Positions 1-8,420 are shown, numbered from the stretch's first letter. The stretch is DNA of 13,747 nt from Nitrospirota bacterium (GCA_016212685.1 JACREW010000267.1:1-13747), one strand, 5' to 3'. Notes: generated by a model from the letters alone, not told the origin. Numbers and translations are program-made.

Positions 1-1
1 A

Positions 2-508
2 ATAACGGACGTCAGGATAGAAAAACACGGTAGTCACTGGCCATGCCCTACAAAAGACCATCCCGGCACGACGTATCTTTATAAAGGCGGGTTCCCGAGA
101 GGGAAGGTTCATTTCACACCCACTGCGTACGCCCCTCCTGCGGAGATTACGGACAGCGACTATCCGTTCATATTGACTACCGGCCGGAATCTCTTTCAGT
201 ATCACTCGGGATCCATGACGAGGAGGGTCAAACCTATAGAGACGCATGCCGGTGAACCGTATGTGGAGATCAGCCCTTCGGACGCAAAAGGACTTGATAT
301 TAAAGACGGGGATATGGTAAAAGTCATATCCAGACGCGGCAACATAAAGATAAAGGCGCGGGTTACAAAGAAGGCGTCTAAGGGTATAATTTTTATTCCT
401 ATGCATTACAGCGAAGCTGCCGCGAATATGCTTACAAACGACAAGGCGCTCGATAAACATGCAAAAACGCCTGAATTCAAGGTATGCGCGGCTAAGATCG
501 AGAAATAG
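2..508 (+). CDS. Formate dehydrogenase-type molybdopterin oxidoreductase, C-terminal fragment
   Basis: The reading frame is open from base 2, so the gene starts before the window and only its last 168 codons are seen; an ATG at 173 lies inside the domain and is not the start. The segment YPFILTTGRNLFQYHSGSMT followed by R-R, and the ending with GDMVKVISRRGNIKIKARVT, are typical of the C-terminal molybdopterin-dinucleotide-binding domain of formate dehydrogenase alpha subunits and related enzymes. These oxidise formate or reduce CO2 at a Mo/W-bis-MGD centre. The catalytic Cys/Sec and Fe-S sites would lie upstream and cannot be checked. The gene ends with TAG, 21 bases before a small cNMP-binding-fold gene, and fhs follows, which supports a role in formate metabolism. 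A related molybdoenzyme such as a NuoG-like or other oxidoreductase subunit cannot be excluded. Confidence 0.85.
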   Translation: MTDVRIEKHGSHWPCPTKDHPGTTYLYKGGFPRGKVHFTPTAYAPPAEITDSDYPFILTTGRNLFQYHSGSMTRRVKPIETHAGEPYVEISPSDAKGLDIKDGDMVKVISRRGNIKIKARVTKKASKGIIFIPMHYSEAAANMLTNDKALDKHAKTPEFKVCAAKIEK

Positions 509-529
509 AAATACCGGAGGAGAAGTTAT

Positions 530-985
530 ATGGTTAATATCGCAGATTTAAAGAAACAGATTCTTCTTGAGGATATAGAGAAACAACATCTCGAAAAGAT
601 TTCGGAGAAGATGCAGATTCTTTCGTTGAAAAAAGGGGATTACGCTTTTAAAGAAAAAGAAGACGCTAAGGGGATATACCTTATTCACTCCGGAAAACTC
701 GAGATATCTAAGACTACACCCGACGGCTGGAAACAGACTCTCACAATATTGGGCGCCGGACATTTCTGCGGAGAGCTCTCGATACTCGAAAACAGAAAAC
801 ATGAGGCCGATGCCACGGCTATCGAGGATACCACCGTCTTTCTCCTCTCAAAGGAAGAATTCGAAAGGATAGAAAACGAAGACCTGCTGCTCGCGAATAT
901 TATCCTGAAGAAATTAGCTTTCGTCCTGAGCAGAAACCTCAGGCGGATGAATGAAAAGTTTCTCAACATGCTCGTTAATTATTAA
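530..985 (+). CDS. Stand-alone cyclic nucleotide-binding (CAP_ED) fold protein without HTH
   Basis: A 151-residue protein with a cNMP-binding beta-roll (about residues 25-115: LKKGDYAFKE, GIYLIHSGKLEI, then the cassette GELSIL at 81-86) and a C-terminal helix (115-150). There is no helix-turn-helix domain, so it is not a Crp/Fnr transcription factor. In the phosphate-binding cassette, the position usually held by Arg (PRSA in CRP) appears to be His91 (KHEA). Binding of a normal cyclic nucleotide is therefore doubtful; this rests on alignment by eye. A clear Shine-Dalgarno (GGAGGAG near 517) sets the ATG start. It sits between the molybdoenzyme and fhs, probably co-transcribed with the former. 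It may be a small regulatory or scaffold module; its function is unknown. Confidence 0.8.
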   Translation: MVNIADLKKQILLEDIEKQHLEKISEKMQILSLKKGDYAFKEKEDAKGIYLIHSGKLEISKTTPDGWKQTLTILGAGHFCGELSILENRKHEADATAIEDTTVFLLSKEEFERIENEDLLLANIILKKLAFVLSRNLRRMNEKFLNMLVNY

Positions 986-1013
986 CCAAAGGCCGCAGAA
1001 AATCTATTAACTG

Positions 1014-1028
1014 TCGCCTATAGCCTAA
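1014..1028 (+). repeat. Partial copy of GCCTATAGCC-type dispersed repeat
   Basis: The 11-mer GCCTATAGCCT (1016-1026) is shared exactly with 9799-9809 upstream of yacG, and both are followed by an AATT-rich stretch just before a gene start. It belongs with the GCCTATTGCC family seen at 8419, 8646, 9736 and 9780. Here it lies in the leader of fhs. Confidence 0.5.
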
Positions 1029-1054
1029 ATTAAATTTTAAGGAGGAGGTATTTT

Positions 1055-2818
1055 ATGCCGTTTGATGCAACGAAGTTAGCTGACTGGCAGATCTCGGAAG
1101 AAGCGGAAAAGAATATGCCCACCCCGGAAGAGTGGATCGAGAAGTTGGGATTGCAAAAGGACGAAATGCTCCCCATGGGACGCCTCGCTAAAGTTGACTT
1201 TCTAAAAGTCATAAATCGCCTTAAGGACAAACCGGATGGCAAATATATATAGGTGACGGCCATCACCCCTACCCCATAGGGCGAAGGCAAAAGCACCACC
1301 TCTTGCGCTCTGATGGAAGGCCTCGGCAAGCGCGGCGTGAACGTCGGAGGGGCTCTGCGCCAGCCTTCAGGCGGTCCCACAATGAACGTGAAAGGTACGG
1401 CAGCCGGCGGCGGCAACTCCCTGCTGATTCCAATGACCGAATTTTCATTGGGGCTCACCGGAGACATCAACGACATCATGAATGCCCATAACCTGGCTAT
1501 GGTAGCATTGACCGCAAGGATGCAGCACGAGCGCAATTACAACGACGAGCAGCTTGAGAGGCTCACCAAGATGAGGCGTTTTGATATTGACCCCACCCGC
1601 GTTGAGATGGGATGGATAATGGACTTCTGCGCCCAGAGTCTCCGCAATATCATCATCGGCATAGGCGGCAAGCAGGACGGCTACATGATGCAGTCTAAGT
1701 TCGGCATCGCCGTCGGATCGGAGTGCATGGCCATACTTTCAGTGGCCAAAGACCTCGCGGACCTCAAACAGCGCCTGAACAACATAACCGTGGCCTTTGA
1801 CAAGAGCGGCAAACCTGTTACTACGGGAGACCTTGAGGTCGGCAACGCAATGACCGCGTTTATGAGAAATACCATTAACCCCACACTGATGTGCACTGCC
1901 GAATATAACCCCTGCTTTGTTCATGCCGGGCCGTTTGCGAATATAGCCATAGGACAATCATCCATTATTGCCGACAGGATCGGACTGAAGCTCTTTGATT
2001 ACCATGTTACCGAGTCCGGCTTTGCGGCAGATATCGGATTTGAAAAATTCTGGAATGTCAAATGCCGCTTCAGCGGACTGAAACCCCATGTATCGGTGCT
2101 GACCACCACCGTCCGCGCCTTAAAAATGCACGGAGGCGGCCCCAAGGTCGTGCCCGGCAAGGCTCTTCCAGAGGAATATACAAAAGAGAATATCGCTCTG
2201 GTAGAAAAAGGCTGCGCCAATATGGTGCATATGATAAACGTTATCCGCAAGTCAGGCATTAACCCCGTTGTCTGCGTCAACCGTTTTTACACCGATACGG
2301 ACGCGGAAGTGGCTGTTATCAAAAAAGCTGCAGAAGCGGCAGGCGCACGCTGCGCCGAATCCCAGCACTGGCTTAAAGGTGGAGAGGGAGCGCTGGAACT
2401 GGCAGATGCTGTCATAGACGCCTGCAATGACAAGAACGACTTCAAATACCTATATCCTATAGAGATGAAGCTGCGCGATCGCGTAGCGATGATCGCCAAA
2501 GAAGTATACGGCGCAGACGGCGTTTCATGGCTGCCCGAGGCTGAAGCTAAAGCCAAGATGCTGGAAGACGATCCAAAATACGCCGACTTCGCCACCATGA
2601 TGGTCAAGACCCATCTAAGCCTTTCCCACGACCCGACTCTAAAGGGAGTGCCTAAGGGCTGGACGCTGCCCATCAGGGACATCCTGATTTACTCCGGAGC
2701 AAAGTTCCTCTGCCCCTGTGCAGGGACGATCAGTCTCATGCCCGGAACGAGCTCCAATCCTGCATTCAGAAGGGTTGATGTGGATACCGCGACAGGAAAG
2801 GTCAGCGGACTGTTTTAA
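1055..2818 (+). pseudogene. fhs: Formate-tetrahydrofolate ligase, interrupted by two in-frame TAG codons
   Basis: The enzyme ligates formate to tetrahydrofolate using ATP, giving 10-formyl-THF in the methyl branch of the Wood-Ljungdahl pathway and in C1 metabolism. The frame from ATG 1055 (strong GGAGGAGG Shine-Dalgarno at 1041) to TAA 2818 spans 587 codons, a normal size. It is cut by TAG at codon 66 (1250-1252) and codon 75 (1277-1279). The text around them reads DGKYI-stop-VTAITPTP-stop-GEGKSTTS, so both stops sit in the conserved run up to the P-loop GEGKSTT (76-82) with no frameshift. Family members I recall have Asp/Glu/Leu and Leu/Ala at these two places. Downstream, RQPSGGPTMNVKGTAAGGG, TTTVRALKMHGGG, KGGEGALELA and the terminal SGLF are intact over about 510 codons. 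Restarting at ATG 1313 would lose the P-loop and so would not give an active enzyme. Possible causes are a recent double nonsense mutation, a consensus error, or readthrough. Identity is certain; coding status is open. Confidence 0.9.
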
Positions 2819-2829
2819 ACTTTCATAAC

Positions 2830-2861
2830 CCCACCTAACCTCCCCTTAGCTTAATGGGAGG
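2830..2861. repeat. C/G-rich inverted repeat downstream of fhs
   Basis: CCTCCC (2839-2844) and GGGAGG (2856-2861) form a six-base stem around an AT-rich loop, preceded by CCCCACCTAA. The style resembles the second C/G-rich hairpin inside apbE (9365-9400). It may be a remnant of the same dispersed element; the similarity is only partial. Confidence 0.4.
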
Positions 2862-2887
2862 CATGGAAGAGTTAGCAACATTTTTAT

Positions 2888-2922
2888 AAGCCTCCGGATT
2901 TTCCCCGGAGGCTTCTTATTTT
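2888..2922 (+). terminator. Intrinsic terminator after fhs
   Basis: AAGCCTCCGG (2888-2897) pairs perfectly with CCGGAGGCTT (2905-2914) over ten bases with a seven-base loop, followed by the T-rich run CTTATTTT. This separates the formate block from the DUF3108 gene. Confidence 0.75.
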
Positions 2923-2926
2923 CGGG

Positions 2927-2932
2927 TATAAT
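2927..2932 (+). promoter_or_regulatory. Possible -10 box (TATAAT) at the DUF3108 start
   Basis: A perfect TATAAT ends directly before the ATG at 2933. Transcription would then begin near 2939, where a second in-frame ATG lies, giving a leaderless message. No convincing -35 box is visible, because the terminator stem occupies that place. Weak evidence. Confidence 0.3.
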
Positions 2933-4009
2933 ATGCGTATGAAGACTGTCGGGAAAAACCTATCCCTGCTGGCCTACGCGATAATCCTATCTTTTCTGCT
3001 GCATGTTGTTGTAATAGCCGGACTTACAGGCATAAACGTTTTCGACTTCGGAAATCTCTTTTCGCCAAAGCCTTTTCACGCAAAGATCGTATCCGAACCG
3101 TCAAGACCACGGTTAAGCAAACCGGCAGAGGAATCCCCTGCTCCTACCGTGCCGGATAATATCTTCGTTGAAAAACCTTCCGGCACGCCTGCAGCGGAAG
3201 ACAGCAAGACGGAACAGGCTTTAAAGAAATCTCCTATTGATAACAAGCAGGCGCAGGAGACTAAAAGCGAAATACAGCAGGCAGCCGCTCTGCCCCCGAC
3301 GGTAAAGCCTTTAGAGCCTGAAAAGAAACAGGAAGAAAGCATCCGCATATTAAATCTTTCAAAAGAGAAGCTCTACTTCGATATTTACTGGCTCGGTGTT
3401 TATGTCGGCAAAGCGGTGCTTGAGGCCGTTAATGACAAGGGAAATGTAAAGATAACCTCTCAGGTTCATTCTTCAGCGTTTATTTCTACATTTTATAAAG
3501 TGGAGGATTATGCCGAAAGTCGGGTTACAAACGGGATACCGTCTTTCTTCAAAATAAAGCAGCGGGAGGGAAGAAAACGGAGCGACAAAGAGACGTTTTT
3601 TGACGCGAACAACCGAAAGGTTATCCATATAAATCACATTAAGAATACAAAAGACGAACACAACATTGCCGCATCGAATCTGTGGGATGTAATATCCGGC
3701 TTTTATTATCTGCGGACACAGAAATTTGATGTAGGGGATACCGTTTATATCAATATCTTCGACAGCAATAAATTCTATCAGGCGGAAGTAGAGGTCTTGA
3801 GAAAAGAAAAAATAGTAATGTCAGACGAAAAAGAGTTAAATGCGGTGGTGGTAAAACCGATCCTCAAATCCGATGGCCTTTTTGAGAATAAGGGCAGCAT
3901 AATTGTATGGCTTTCAGACGATGAGTCAAGAACGCCTCTCAGGATCGAAACAGAAGTGCCTATTGGAAAGGTCATTGCGGAACTGAAGGCGCTGGAGACG
4001 GAGAAATAG
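2933..4009 (+). CDS. Membrane-anchored DUF3108 domain protein with TonB-like N-terminus
   Basis: A 358-residue protein. Residues about 11-32 (LLAYAIILSFLLHVVVIAGL) form a single membrane anchor of the kind found in TonB-like proteins. A Pro/Glu/Lys-rich linker (about 52-138) probably spans the periplasm. The C-terminal part, starting near LYFDIYWLGVYVGKAVLEA, matches the DUF3108 family (lipocalin-like, beta-rich periplasmic domain), with the typical later segments LWDVISGFYYLR and GSIIVWLSDDESRTPLRIE. The biochemical role of DUF3108 proteins is not established. There is no Shine-Dalgarno before ATG 2933; ATG 2939 is an equally good start if the message is leaderless. The gene stands alone after the fhs terminator and is followed by the HDOD gene. 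Identification as DUF3108 is from memory of the family. Confidence 0.75.
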   Translation: MRMKTVGKNLSLLAYAIILSFLLHVVVIAGLTGINVFDFGNLFSPKPFHAKIVSEPSRPRLSKPAEESPAPTVPDNIFVEKPSGTPAAEDSKTEQALKKSPIDNKQAQETKSEIQQAAALPPTVKPLEPEKKQEESIRILNLSKEKLYFDIYWLGVYVGKAVLEAVNDKGNVKITSQVHSSAFISTFYKVEDYAESRVTNGIPSFFKIKQREGRKRSDKETFFDANNRKVIHINHIKNTKDEHNIAASNLWDVISGFYYLRTQKFDVGDTVYINIFDSNKFYQAEVEVLRKEKIVMSDEKELNAVVVKPILKSDGLFENKGSIIVWLSDDESRTPLRIETEVPIGKVIAELKALETEK

Positions 4010-4032
4010 AAAACCTCCGGCAATGAAAACTG

Positions 4033-4041
4033 TGTTACAAT
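4033..4041 (+). promoter_or_regulatory. Possible extended -10 promoter before the HDOD gene
   Basis: TGTTACAAT contains TGn directly before TACAAT, an extended -10 element, 25 bases before the ATG at 4066. No good -35 is seen. A GAAAGGG Shine-Dalgarno follows at 4055-4061. Confidence 0.35.
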
Positions 4042-4065
4042 GTATCGTTGAGCTGAAAGGGAAAA

Positions 4066-4910
4066 ATGCCGATTAAAAGACAGGACATCGTAAATATGGT
4101 GGAAAGAATGCCTGCCTTCCCGCACAGCGTGCATCGGGTGCTGGAACTGACATCCGATATAAACTCGGACCCTAAAGAACTGGTGGAGGTCATCGAGCAC
4201 GACCCGGTACTGATACTGAAGATCCTCAAACTGGTGAATTCCGCCTACTTCGGGCTTTCCCAGAAAATTACTTCCGTCAACCATGCTGTTGTTTACATAG
4301 GGCTCAATACGGTAAAAAACCTGGCGTTAAGCACAGCAGCAATCGGTATGCTGCCGAGAAAAAACGAAGCGGGCTTCGATATGGATGCTTTCCTGATGCA
4401 TTCCCTCTCTACGGCAGCTATAGCCAAATTGTTTACAAAAAAGATGCACATTCAAAGCAGGGAGTCGTTCGATTATTTTTTGTCGGGTCTTCTGCATGAT
4501 TTCGGCAAAGTCGTATTCGTGCACTCCATGCCAACCGAGTTTCACAAAGCCCTGCTTATAGCGAAAGAGAAGGGGATACCTCTCTATGAAGCTGAAAGTG
4601 AAATATTCAGTATCAACCACACCGAGGTCGGTTCGCTTTTAGCTGAAAAAGGCAGCTTCCGGCCAATCTTGTGGAAGCCCTGAAGGGGCATCACCGTTAC
4701 GAAGGCAACCGGCTTCCGGTAACCAATGCCGTTTCTGCAGCAAACCGGATCAGCAAGGAACTTAAAATCGGACATAGCGGTAACGATCTTGTCGAAAGAC
4801 TTCCAGACGAAATCACCGACCGGTTCGGCACGGACATTAATGTAATCGTCGAAGCATTAGGCGATGTGAAAGCAGAAATAGACAAGGCGATGGTCTTTAT
4901 TAACCTGTGA
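4066..4910 (+). pseudogene. HDOD domain signalling protein, disrupted by a one-base frameshift
   Basis: The first part (4066-4683) reads as an HDOD protein: MPAFPHSVHRVLELT (15-29), HDPVLILKILKLVNSAYFG (45-63), the SVNHAVVYIGLNTVKNLAL helix pair and LLHDFGKVV (142-150). HDOD domains are HD-related signalling domains that usually lack hydrolytic activity. After EVGSLLAEK the frame goes wrong at the A5 run 4646-4650 and stops at TGA 4683. The expected continuation (QLPANLVEALKGHHRYEG) is in the -1 frame and runs to TGA 4910, so one base is missing between 4650 and 4651; adding a T would give the usual Trp (AEKWQLP). This could be a real mutation, a sequencing error next to a homopolymer, or a -1 slip, though no classic slippery heptamer is present. 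The MBL-fold gene starts 10 bases downstream, suggesting one operon. Confidence 0.8.
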
Positions 4911-4920
4911 GGGATATCTC

Positions 4921-5808
4921 TTGAAAATAAAGTTCTGGGGTGTGCGCGGCTCTATACCCTCTCCAGGTCCCAGGACAATAAGATACGGGGGCAATACTAC
5001 CTGCATAACCGTAGAAACGGATGATGAGCATCTCATTGTTCTTGACGCGGGCACGGGCATTCACGGTTTGGCGCAGACCCTGCTGAAACGCCTGCCGGTA
5101 ACCTGCTCTGTTTTTATTTCTCACACGCATTGGGATCACATTCAGGGACTGCCTTTCTTTATCCCGTTTTTCATACCTAAAAACAAAATACACATTTACG
5201 GCGCGTTCGATCCTGTTTATGAGCGCTCTATTAAAGACATCCTCGGCAGACAGATGGAATACTGCTATTTCCCTGTGCGTGAGGCCGAACTGAAGGCGGA
5301 CATCGAGTATACGACGCTGCGCGAAAGACAGACCGTCGAAATGGGTTCGGCAAAAGTAACCAATATCCTGATGAACCATCCGGTCCTGAATTTCGGCTAT
5401 AAGATCGAATGCAACGGCAAAACCGTATTTTTTACCGGCGACACCGAGCCGCTCTGCAATATCTATGACCCCATCCACGATTACTACGAGGATTACGAAT
5501 CTCTTATCGCCGACAAAAACACTATACTTCTTGATTTTATACGCGGAGTTGATGTCCTAATTGCCGACTCCGCTTATACCACGCAGGAATTTCCAATGAA
5601 AAAAGGCTGGGGGCACGGAACATTCGACTCATGCATTGATATGGCAAAAAAAGCAGAGGCAAAATCTCTCTATTTCACCCATCACGAGCCGCTGCGCAGC
5701 GATGATGACCTCGATGCCGTTTACCGGCAGCTTCAGGAGCAATATTCAACCGTTTCAGGTATGCCGCAATATGCCGTTGCCTATGAAGGGCTTGAGATAG
5801 AACTGTAG
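4921..5808 (+). CDS. Metallo-beta-lactamase fold hydrolase (phosphodiesterase-like)
   Basis: A 295-residue protein opening with MKIKFWGVRGSIPSPG and RYGGNTTC, typical of a group of MBL-fold metal-dependent hydrolases annotated as phosphodiesterase-like. Metal ligands are visible: HTHWDH (68-73), His153 (MNHP), Asp174 (FTGDTEP), Asp216 (ADSAYT) and His254/255 (FTHHEP). A GHGTF motif at 231-235 is also typical. The start is TTG 4921, chosen because the family begins exactly with this KIKFWG strand and GAGGG lies upstream at 4909. The substrate is not known; cyclic nucleotides or phosphodiesters are guesses from family naming. It follows the HDOD gene after 10 bases and ends in TAG. A cytoplasmic signalling role with the HDOD protein is inferred from the neighbourhood only. 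Confidence 0.85.
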   Translation: MKIKFWGVRGSIPSPGPRTIRYGGNTTCITVETDDEHLIVLDAGTGIHGLAQTLLKRLPVTCSVFISHTHWDHIQGLPFFIPFFIPKNKIHIYGAFDPVYERSIKDILGRQMEYCYFPVREAELKADIEYTTLRERQTVEMGSAKVTNILMNHPVLNFGYKIECNGKTVFFTGDTEPLCNIYDPIHDYYEDYESLIADKNTILLDFIRGVDVLIADSAYTTQEFPMKKGWGHGTFDSCIDMAKKAEAKSLYFTHHEPLRSDDDLDAVYRQLQEQYSTVSGMPQYAVAYEGLEIEL

Positions 5809-5891
5809 GACTTCCCTTAAGCTTCTCGATAGTGAAAGAAACCCCTCATTTCAGTTATATTAAAAGTTACCGGACAATTAGAGAATTCGAT

Positions 5892-8420
5892 ATGCAGGAA
5901 TACATAGTCATAAAGGGCGCAAGAGAGCATAACCTCAAAAACATCGACGTGACCATCCCTCGTGATAACATTACCGTTATCACAGGCCCCTCGGGTTCGG
6001 GGAAATCATCCCTCGCAATGGACACCATCTATGCAGAAGGACAGCGCAGATACGTGCAAAGCCTCTCCGCGTATGCGCGGCAGTTCCTCGAACAGATGCA
6101 AAAGCCTGAAGTAGATTATATCGAAGGTCTCTCCCCTGCCATAGCCATAGACCAGAAGACCGTATCGAGAAGTCCCCGATCTACAGTAGGAACTATTACC
6201 GAGATCTACGACTACATGCGGGTGCTTTATACGAGAATAGGCATCCCTTACTGCTATCAGTGCGGCTCGGTCATTACGACGCAGGATTTACATAATATAA
6301 TACGCGCCATCCTCTCGTTACCTGAAGGGACAAGGGTTCAGGTCCTTGCCCCTATTGTCAGGGAAAGAAAAGGAGAATACAAAAAAGAGCTGCAGCAAAT
6401 GAGGATGGACGGATTTGTAAGGGCGCGGATAGACGGCAAAATGATGGATCTGACGCAGGACGTTTCCTTAAAAAAACAACAGCGCCATACCATAGAGATA
6501 GTGATAGACAGGTTTATTATCAAGCACTCAGTAGAACGCCAGATAAGGCAGGCGATAGATACATCCCTCAGGCATGCGGATACGGTCGTTATCAACCTGA
6601 TAGACGAAGACAGGGATATCCCGTTCAGCAGGACATTGGCCTGCCCTCAGTGCGGCATCAGCTATCCTGAGATAGAGCCGATGCTGTTTTCTTTTAACAG
6701 CAAATACGGCGCATGCCCCAGATGTAAAGGCATAGGGTTTGAAGGCATAAGCGATGCGTTTGAGCTTCAGAGTTCTGGCTTTGGAATCGCGGAAGAAGAG
6801 TTGACCCATATGGCTTCATGCAAGGCATGCGGCGGCATGAGGTTGAGGAAAGAGGCGTTAAACATAAAGCTTAATGACATAAGCATAGGGGAATTCTCAA
6901 AAATGTCCGTTAAAGATGCCGAGGATTTTGTCGGCGGGCTGAGGCTTTCGGAGCGAGAGACGACAATCTCCAAGCGGGTGCTTAAAGAGGTAAACGACAG
7001 GCTCTCTTTTCTCGACAAGGTGGGGCTCGGATATTTAACCCTCAACAGGCCTTCACTTACCCTTTCGGGCGGAGAGGCGCAGAGGATAAGGCTCGCCACG
7101 CAGATAGGCTCTTCCCTTACAGGTGTGCTTTACGTCCTCGATGAGCCGAGCATCGGCCTGCATCCGAGGGATTGCGCGAAACTTCTTAAAAGCCTTTCCC
7201 TGATAAGAGACGCGGGCAATACTATAATTATTGTCGAGCATGACGAAGAGACTATAAGAACAGCGGATCATGTCATAGATATGGGGCCCGGCGCAGGCAA
7301 AAACGGCGGATGGATAATATCGACAGGCACGCCTCCTGATATTATGAATGATACCGCGTCTATTACCGGAAAATACCTCACCGGACGGCTTGCCATACCG
7401 GCATCCATAAAAAAAAGGAACTCTAAGGAGTTTTTAAGGATTGCAGGCGCGTCCGAATTTAACCTCAAAAACATCACTGTATCCATCCCCCTTGGAGTAT
7501 TTGCATGCGTGACCGGGGTTTCAGGCTCCGGTAAGAGCACGTTGATCTTCGAAATTCTTTACAAGGCGCTGTCGAGGTATTTATATAAAAGCAGCCTGCT
7601 TCCCGGGCAATATAAAAAGATAGAAGGCATGGAAAAGGTCGATAAGGTGATATGCATCGATCAGTCTCCACTGGGAAGGACCCCGCGGTCGAACCCGGCT
7701 ACATACACCGGCATTTTCACTTTTATCAGGGACCTTTTCTCACAACTTCCCGAATCGAGGGTGAGGGGATACAAGGCGTCTCGGTTCAGTTTCAATGTAT
7801 CGGGCGGCAGGTGCGAGGCATGCCAGGGAGACGGCCTCAAAAAAATAGAGATGCATTTTCTTCCCGATGTTTATGTTACCTGCGATGTTTGTAAAGGAAA
7901 AAGATACAATAAAGAAACCCTCGATGTACGTTACAAAGACAACAATATTTCCGATGTCCTTGAAATGACCATATCCGAGGCCCTCGAATTCTTCAGCGTC
8001 ATTCCTCCCCTAAAACAGCGTCTCGATATTCTCGAAGACATGGGAATGGGCTATTTAAAATTAGGACAGCCCGCAACAACCCTTTCAGGAGGAGAGGCGC
8101 AGAGATTAAGGCTTTCTAAAGAGCTCGGCAAAAAAGCGACAGGCAATACTTTATACATACTCGACGAGCCTACAACAGGCCTTCACTTCGTGGACATACA
8201 GAGGCTTTTGAACGTGATAAACAGGCTTGTCGATATGGGAAACAGCGTTATAGTTATCGAACATGACCTCGACATAATAAAGTCCGCGGACTACATTATA
8301 GACATGGGGCCCGAAGGCGGAGACGAGGGAGGCAGAATCGTTGCAACCGGAACACCGGAGGAAGTAGCGGAAAACAAGGAATCGCATACAGGGAATTTTT
8401 TGGCAAGGAAGATAATTTAG
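5892..8420 (+). CDS. uvrA: Excinuclease ABC subunit A, short form
   Basis: UvrA finds bulky DNA damage and loads UvrB in nucleotide excision repair. Both ABC modules are complete: Walker A GPSGSGKSS (32-40) and GVSGSGKST (from about 542), two LSGGEAQR signatures, and Walker B/D-loop LYVLDEPSIGLH and LYILDEPTTGLH. The UvrB-binding and insertion region is present (LAPIVRERKGEYKK, HTIEIVIDRF). Zinc motifs CPQC...CPRC and CEAC...CDVC are intact. At 842 residues it is roughly 100 shorter than E. coli UvrA. Most of the loss lies between CPRCKG and CKACGGMRL, where about 30 residues replace roughly 90-100. I start at ATG 5892 because MQEYIVIKGAREHNLKNI aligns with the family start; the frame stays open to GTG 5832, but those 20 residues are unlike UvrA. 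The last codons overlap a dispersed repeat. Confidence 0.95.
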   Translation: MQEYIVIKGAREHNLKNIDVTIPRDNITVITGPSGSGKSSLAMDTIYAEGQRRYVQSLSAYARQFLEQMQKPEVDYIEGLSPAIAIDQKTVSRSPRSTVGTITEIYDYMRVLYTRIGIPYCYQCGSVITTQDLHNIIRAILSLPEGTRVQVLAPIVRERKGEYKKELQQMRMDGFVRARIDGKMMDLTQDVSLKKQQRHTIEIVIDRFIIKHSVERQIRQAIDTSLRHADTVVINLIDEDRDIPFSRTLACPQCGISYPEIEPMLFSFNSKYGACPRCKGIGFEGISDAFELQSSGFGIAEEELTHMASCKACGGMRLRKEALNIKLNDISIGEFSKMSVKDAEDFVGGLRLSERETTISKRVLKEVNDRLSFLDKVGLGYLTLNRPSLTLSGGEAQRIRLATQIGSSLTGVLYVLDEPSIGLHPRDCAKLLKSLSLIRDAGNTIIIVEHDEETIRTADHVIDMGPGAGKNGGWIISTGTPPDIMNDTASITGKYLTGRLAIPASIKKRNSKEFLRIAGASEFNLKNITVSIPLGVFACVTGVSGSGKSTLIFEILYKALSRYLYKSSLLPGQYKKIEGMEKVDKVICIDQSPLGRTPRSNPATYTGIFTFIRDLFSQLPESRVRGYKASRFSFNVSGGRCEACQGDGLKKIEMHFLPDVYVTCDVCKGKRYNKETLDVRYKDNNISDVLEMTISEALEFFSVIPPLKQRLDILEDMGMGYLKLGQPATTLSGGEAQRLRLSKELGKKATGNTLYILDEPTTGLHFVDIQRLLNVINRLVDMGNSVIVIEHDLDIIKSADYIIDMGPEGGDEGGRIVATGTPEEVAENKESHTGNFLARKII

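Noticed and set aside
1250..1279. General reassignment of TAG (for example pyrrolysine) to explain the fhs stops
   Set aside because: Six other genes here end at TAG exactly where the protein should end (508, 4009, 5808, 8420, 9752 and the antitoxin at 10858). No pyl genes or tRNA are visible. Local readthrough remains possible, but genome-wide reassignment is unlikely.
1030..1536. A 168-codon open frame on the minus strand over fhs
   Set aside because: It is a shadow of fhs with no family resemblance; the same holds for the other antisense frames over fhs, uvrA, apbE and epmA.
1313..2818. A separate shorter fhs gene starting at ATG 1313
   Set aside because: This start lies after the P-loop and has no ribosome binding site; the true gene starts at 1055.
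4671..4910. An independent 79-residue gene
   Set aside because: It is the C-terminal part of the HDOD protein in a shifted frame, without its own ribosome binding site.
5832..5891. N-terminal extension of UvrA from GTG 5832
   Set aside because: The 20 added residues do not resemble UvrA, and the family start coincides with ATG 5892.
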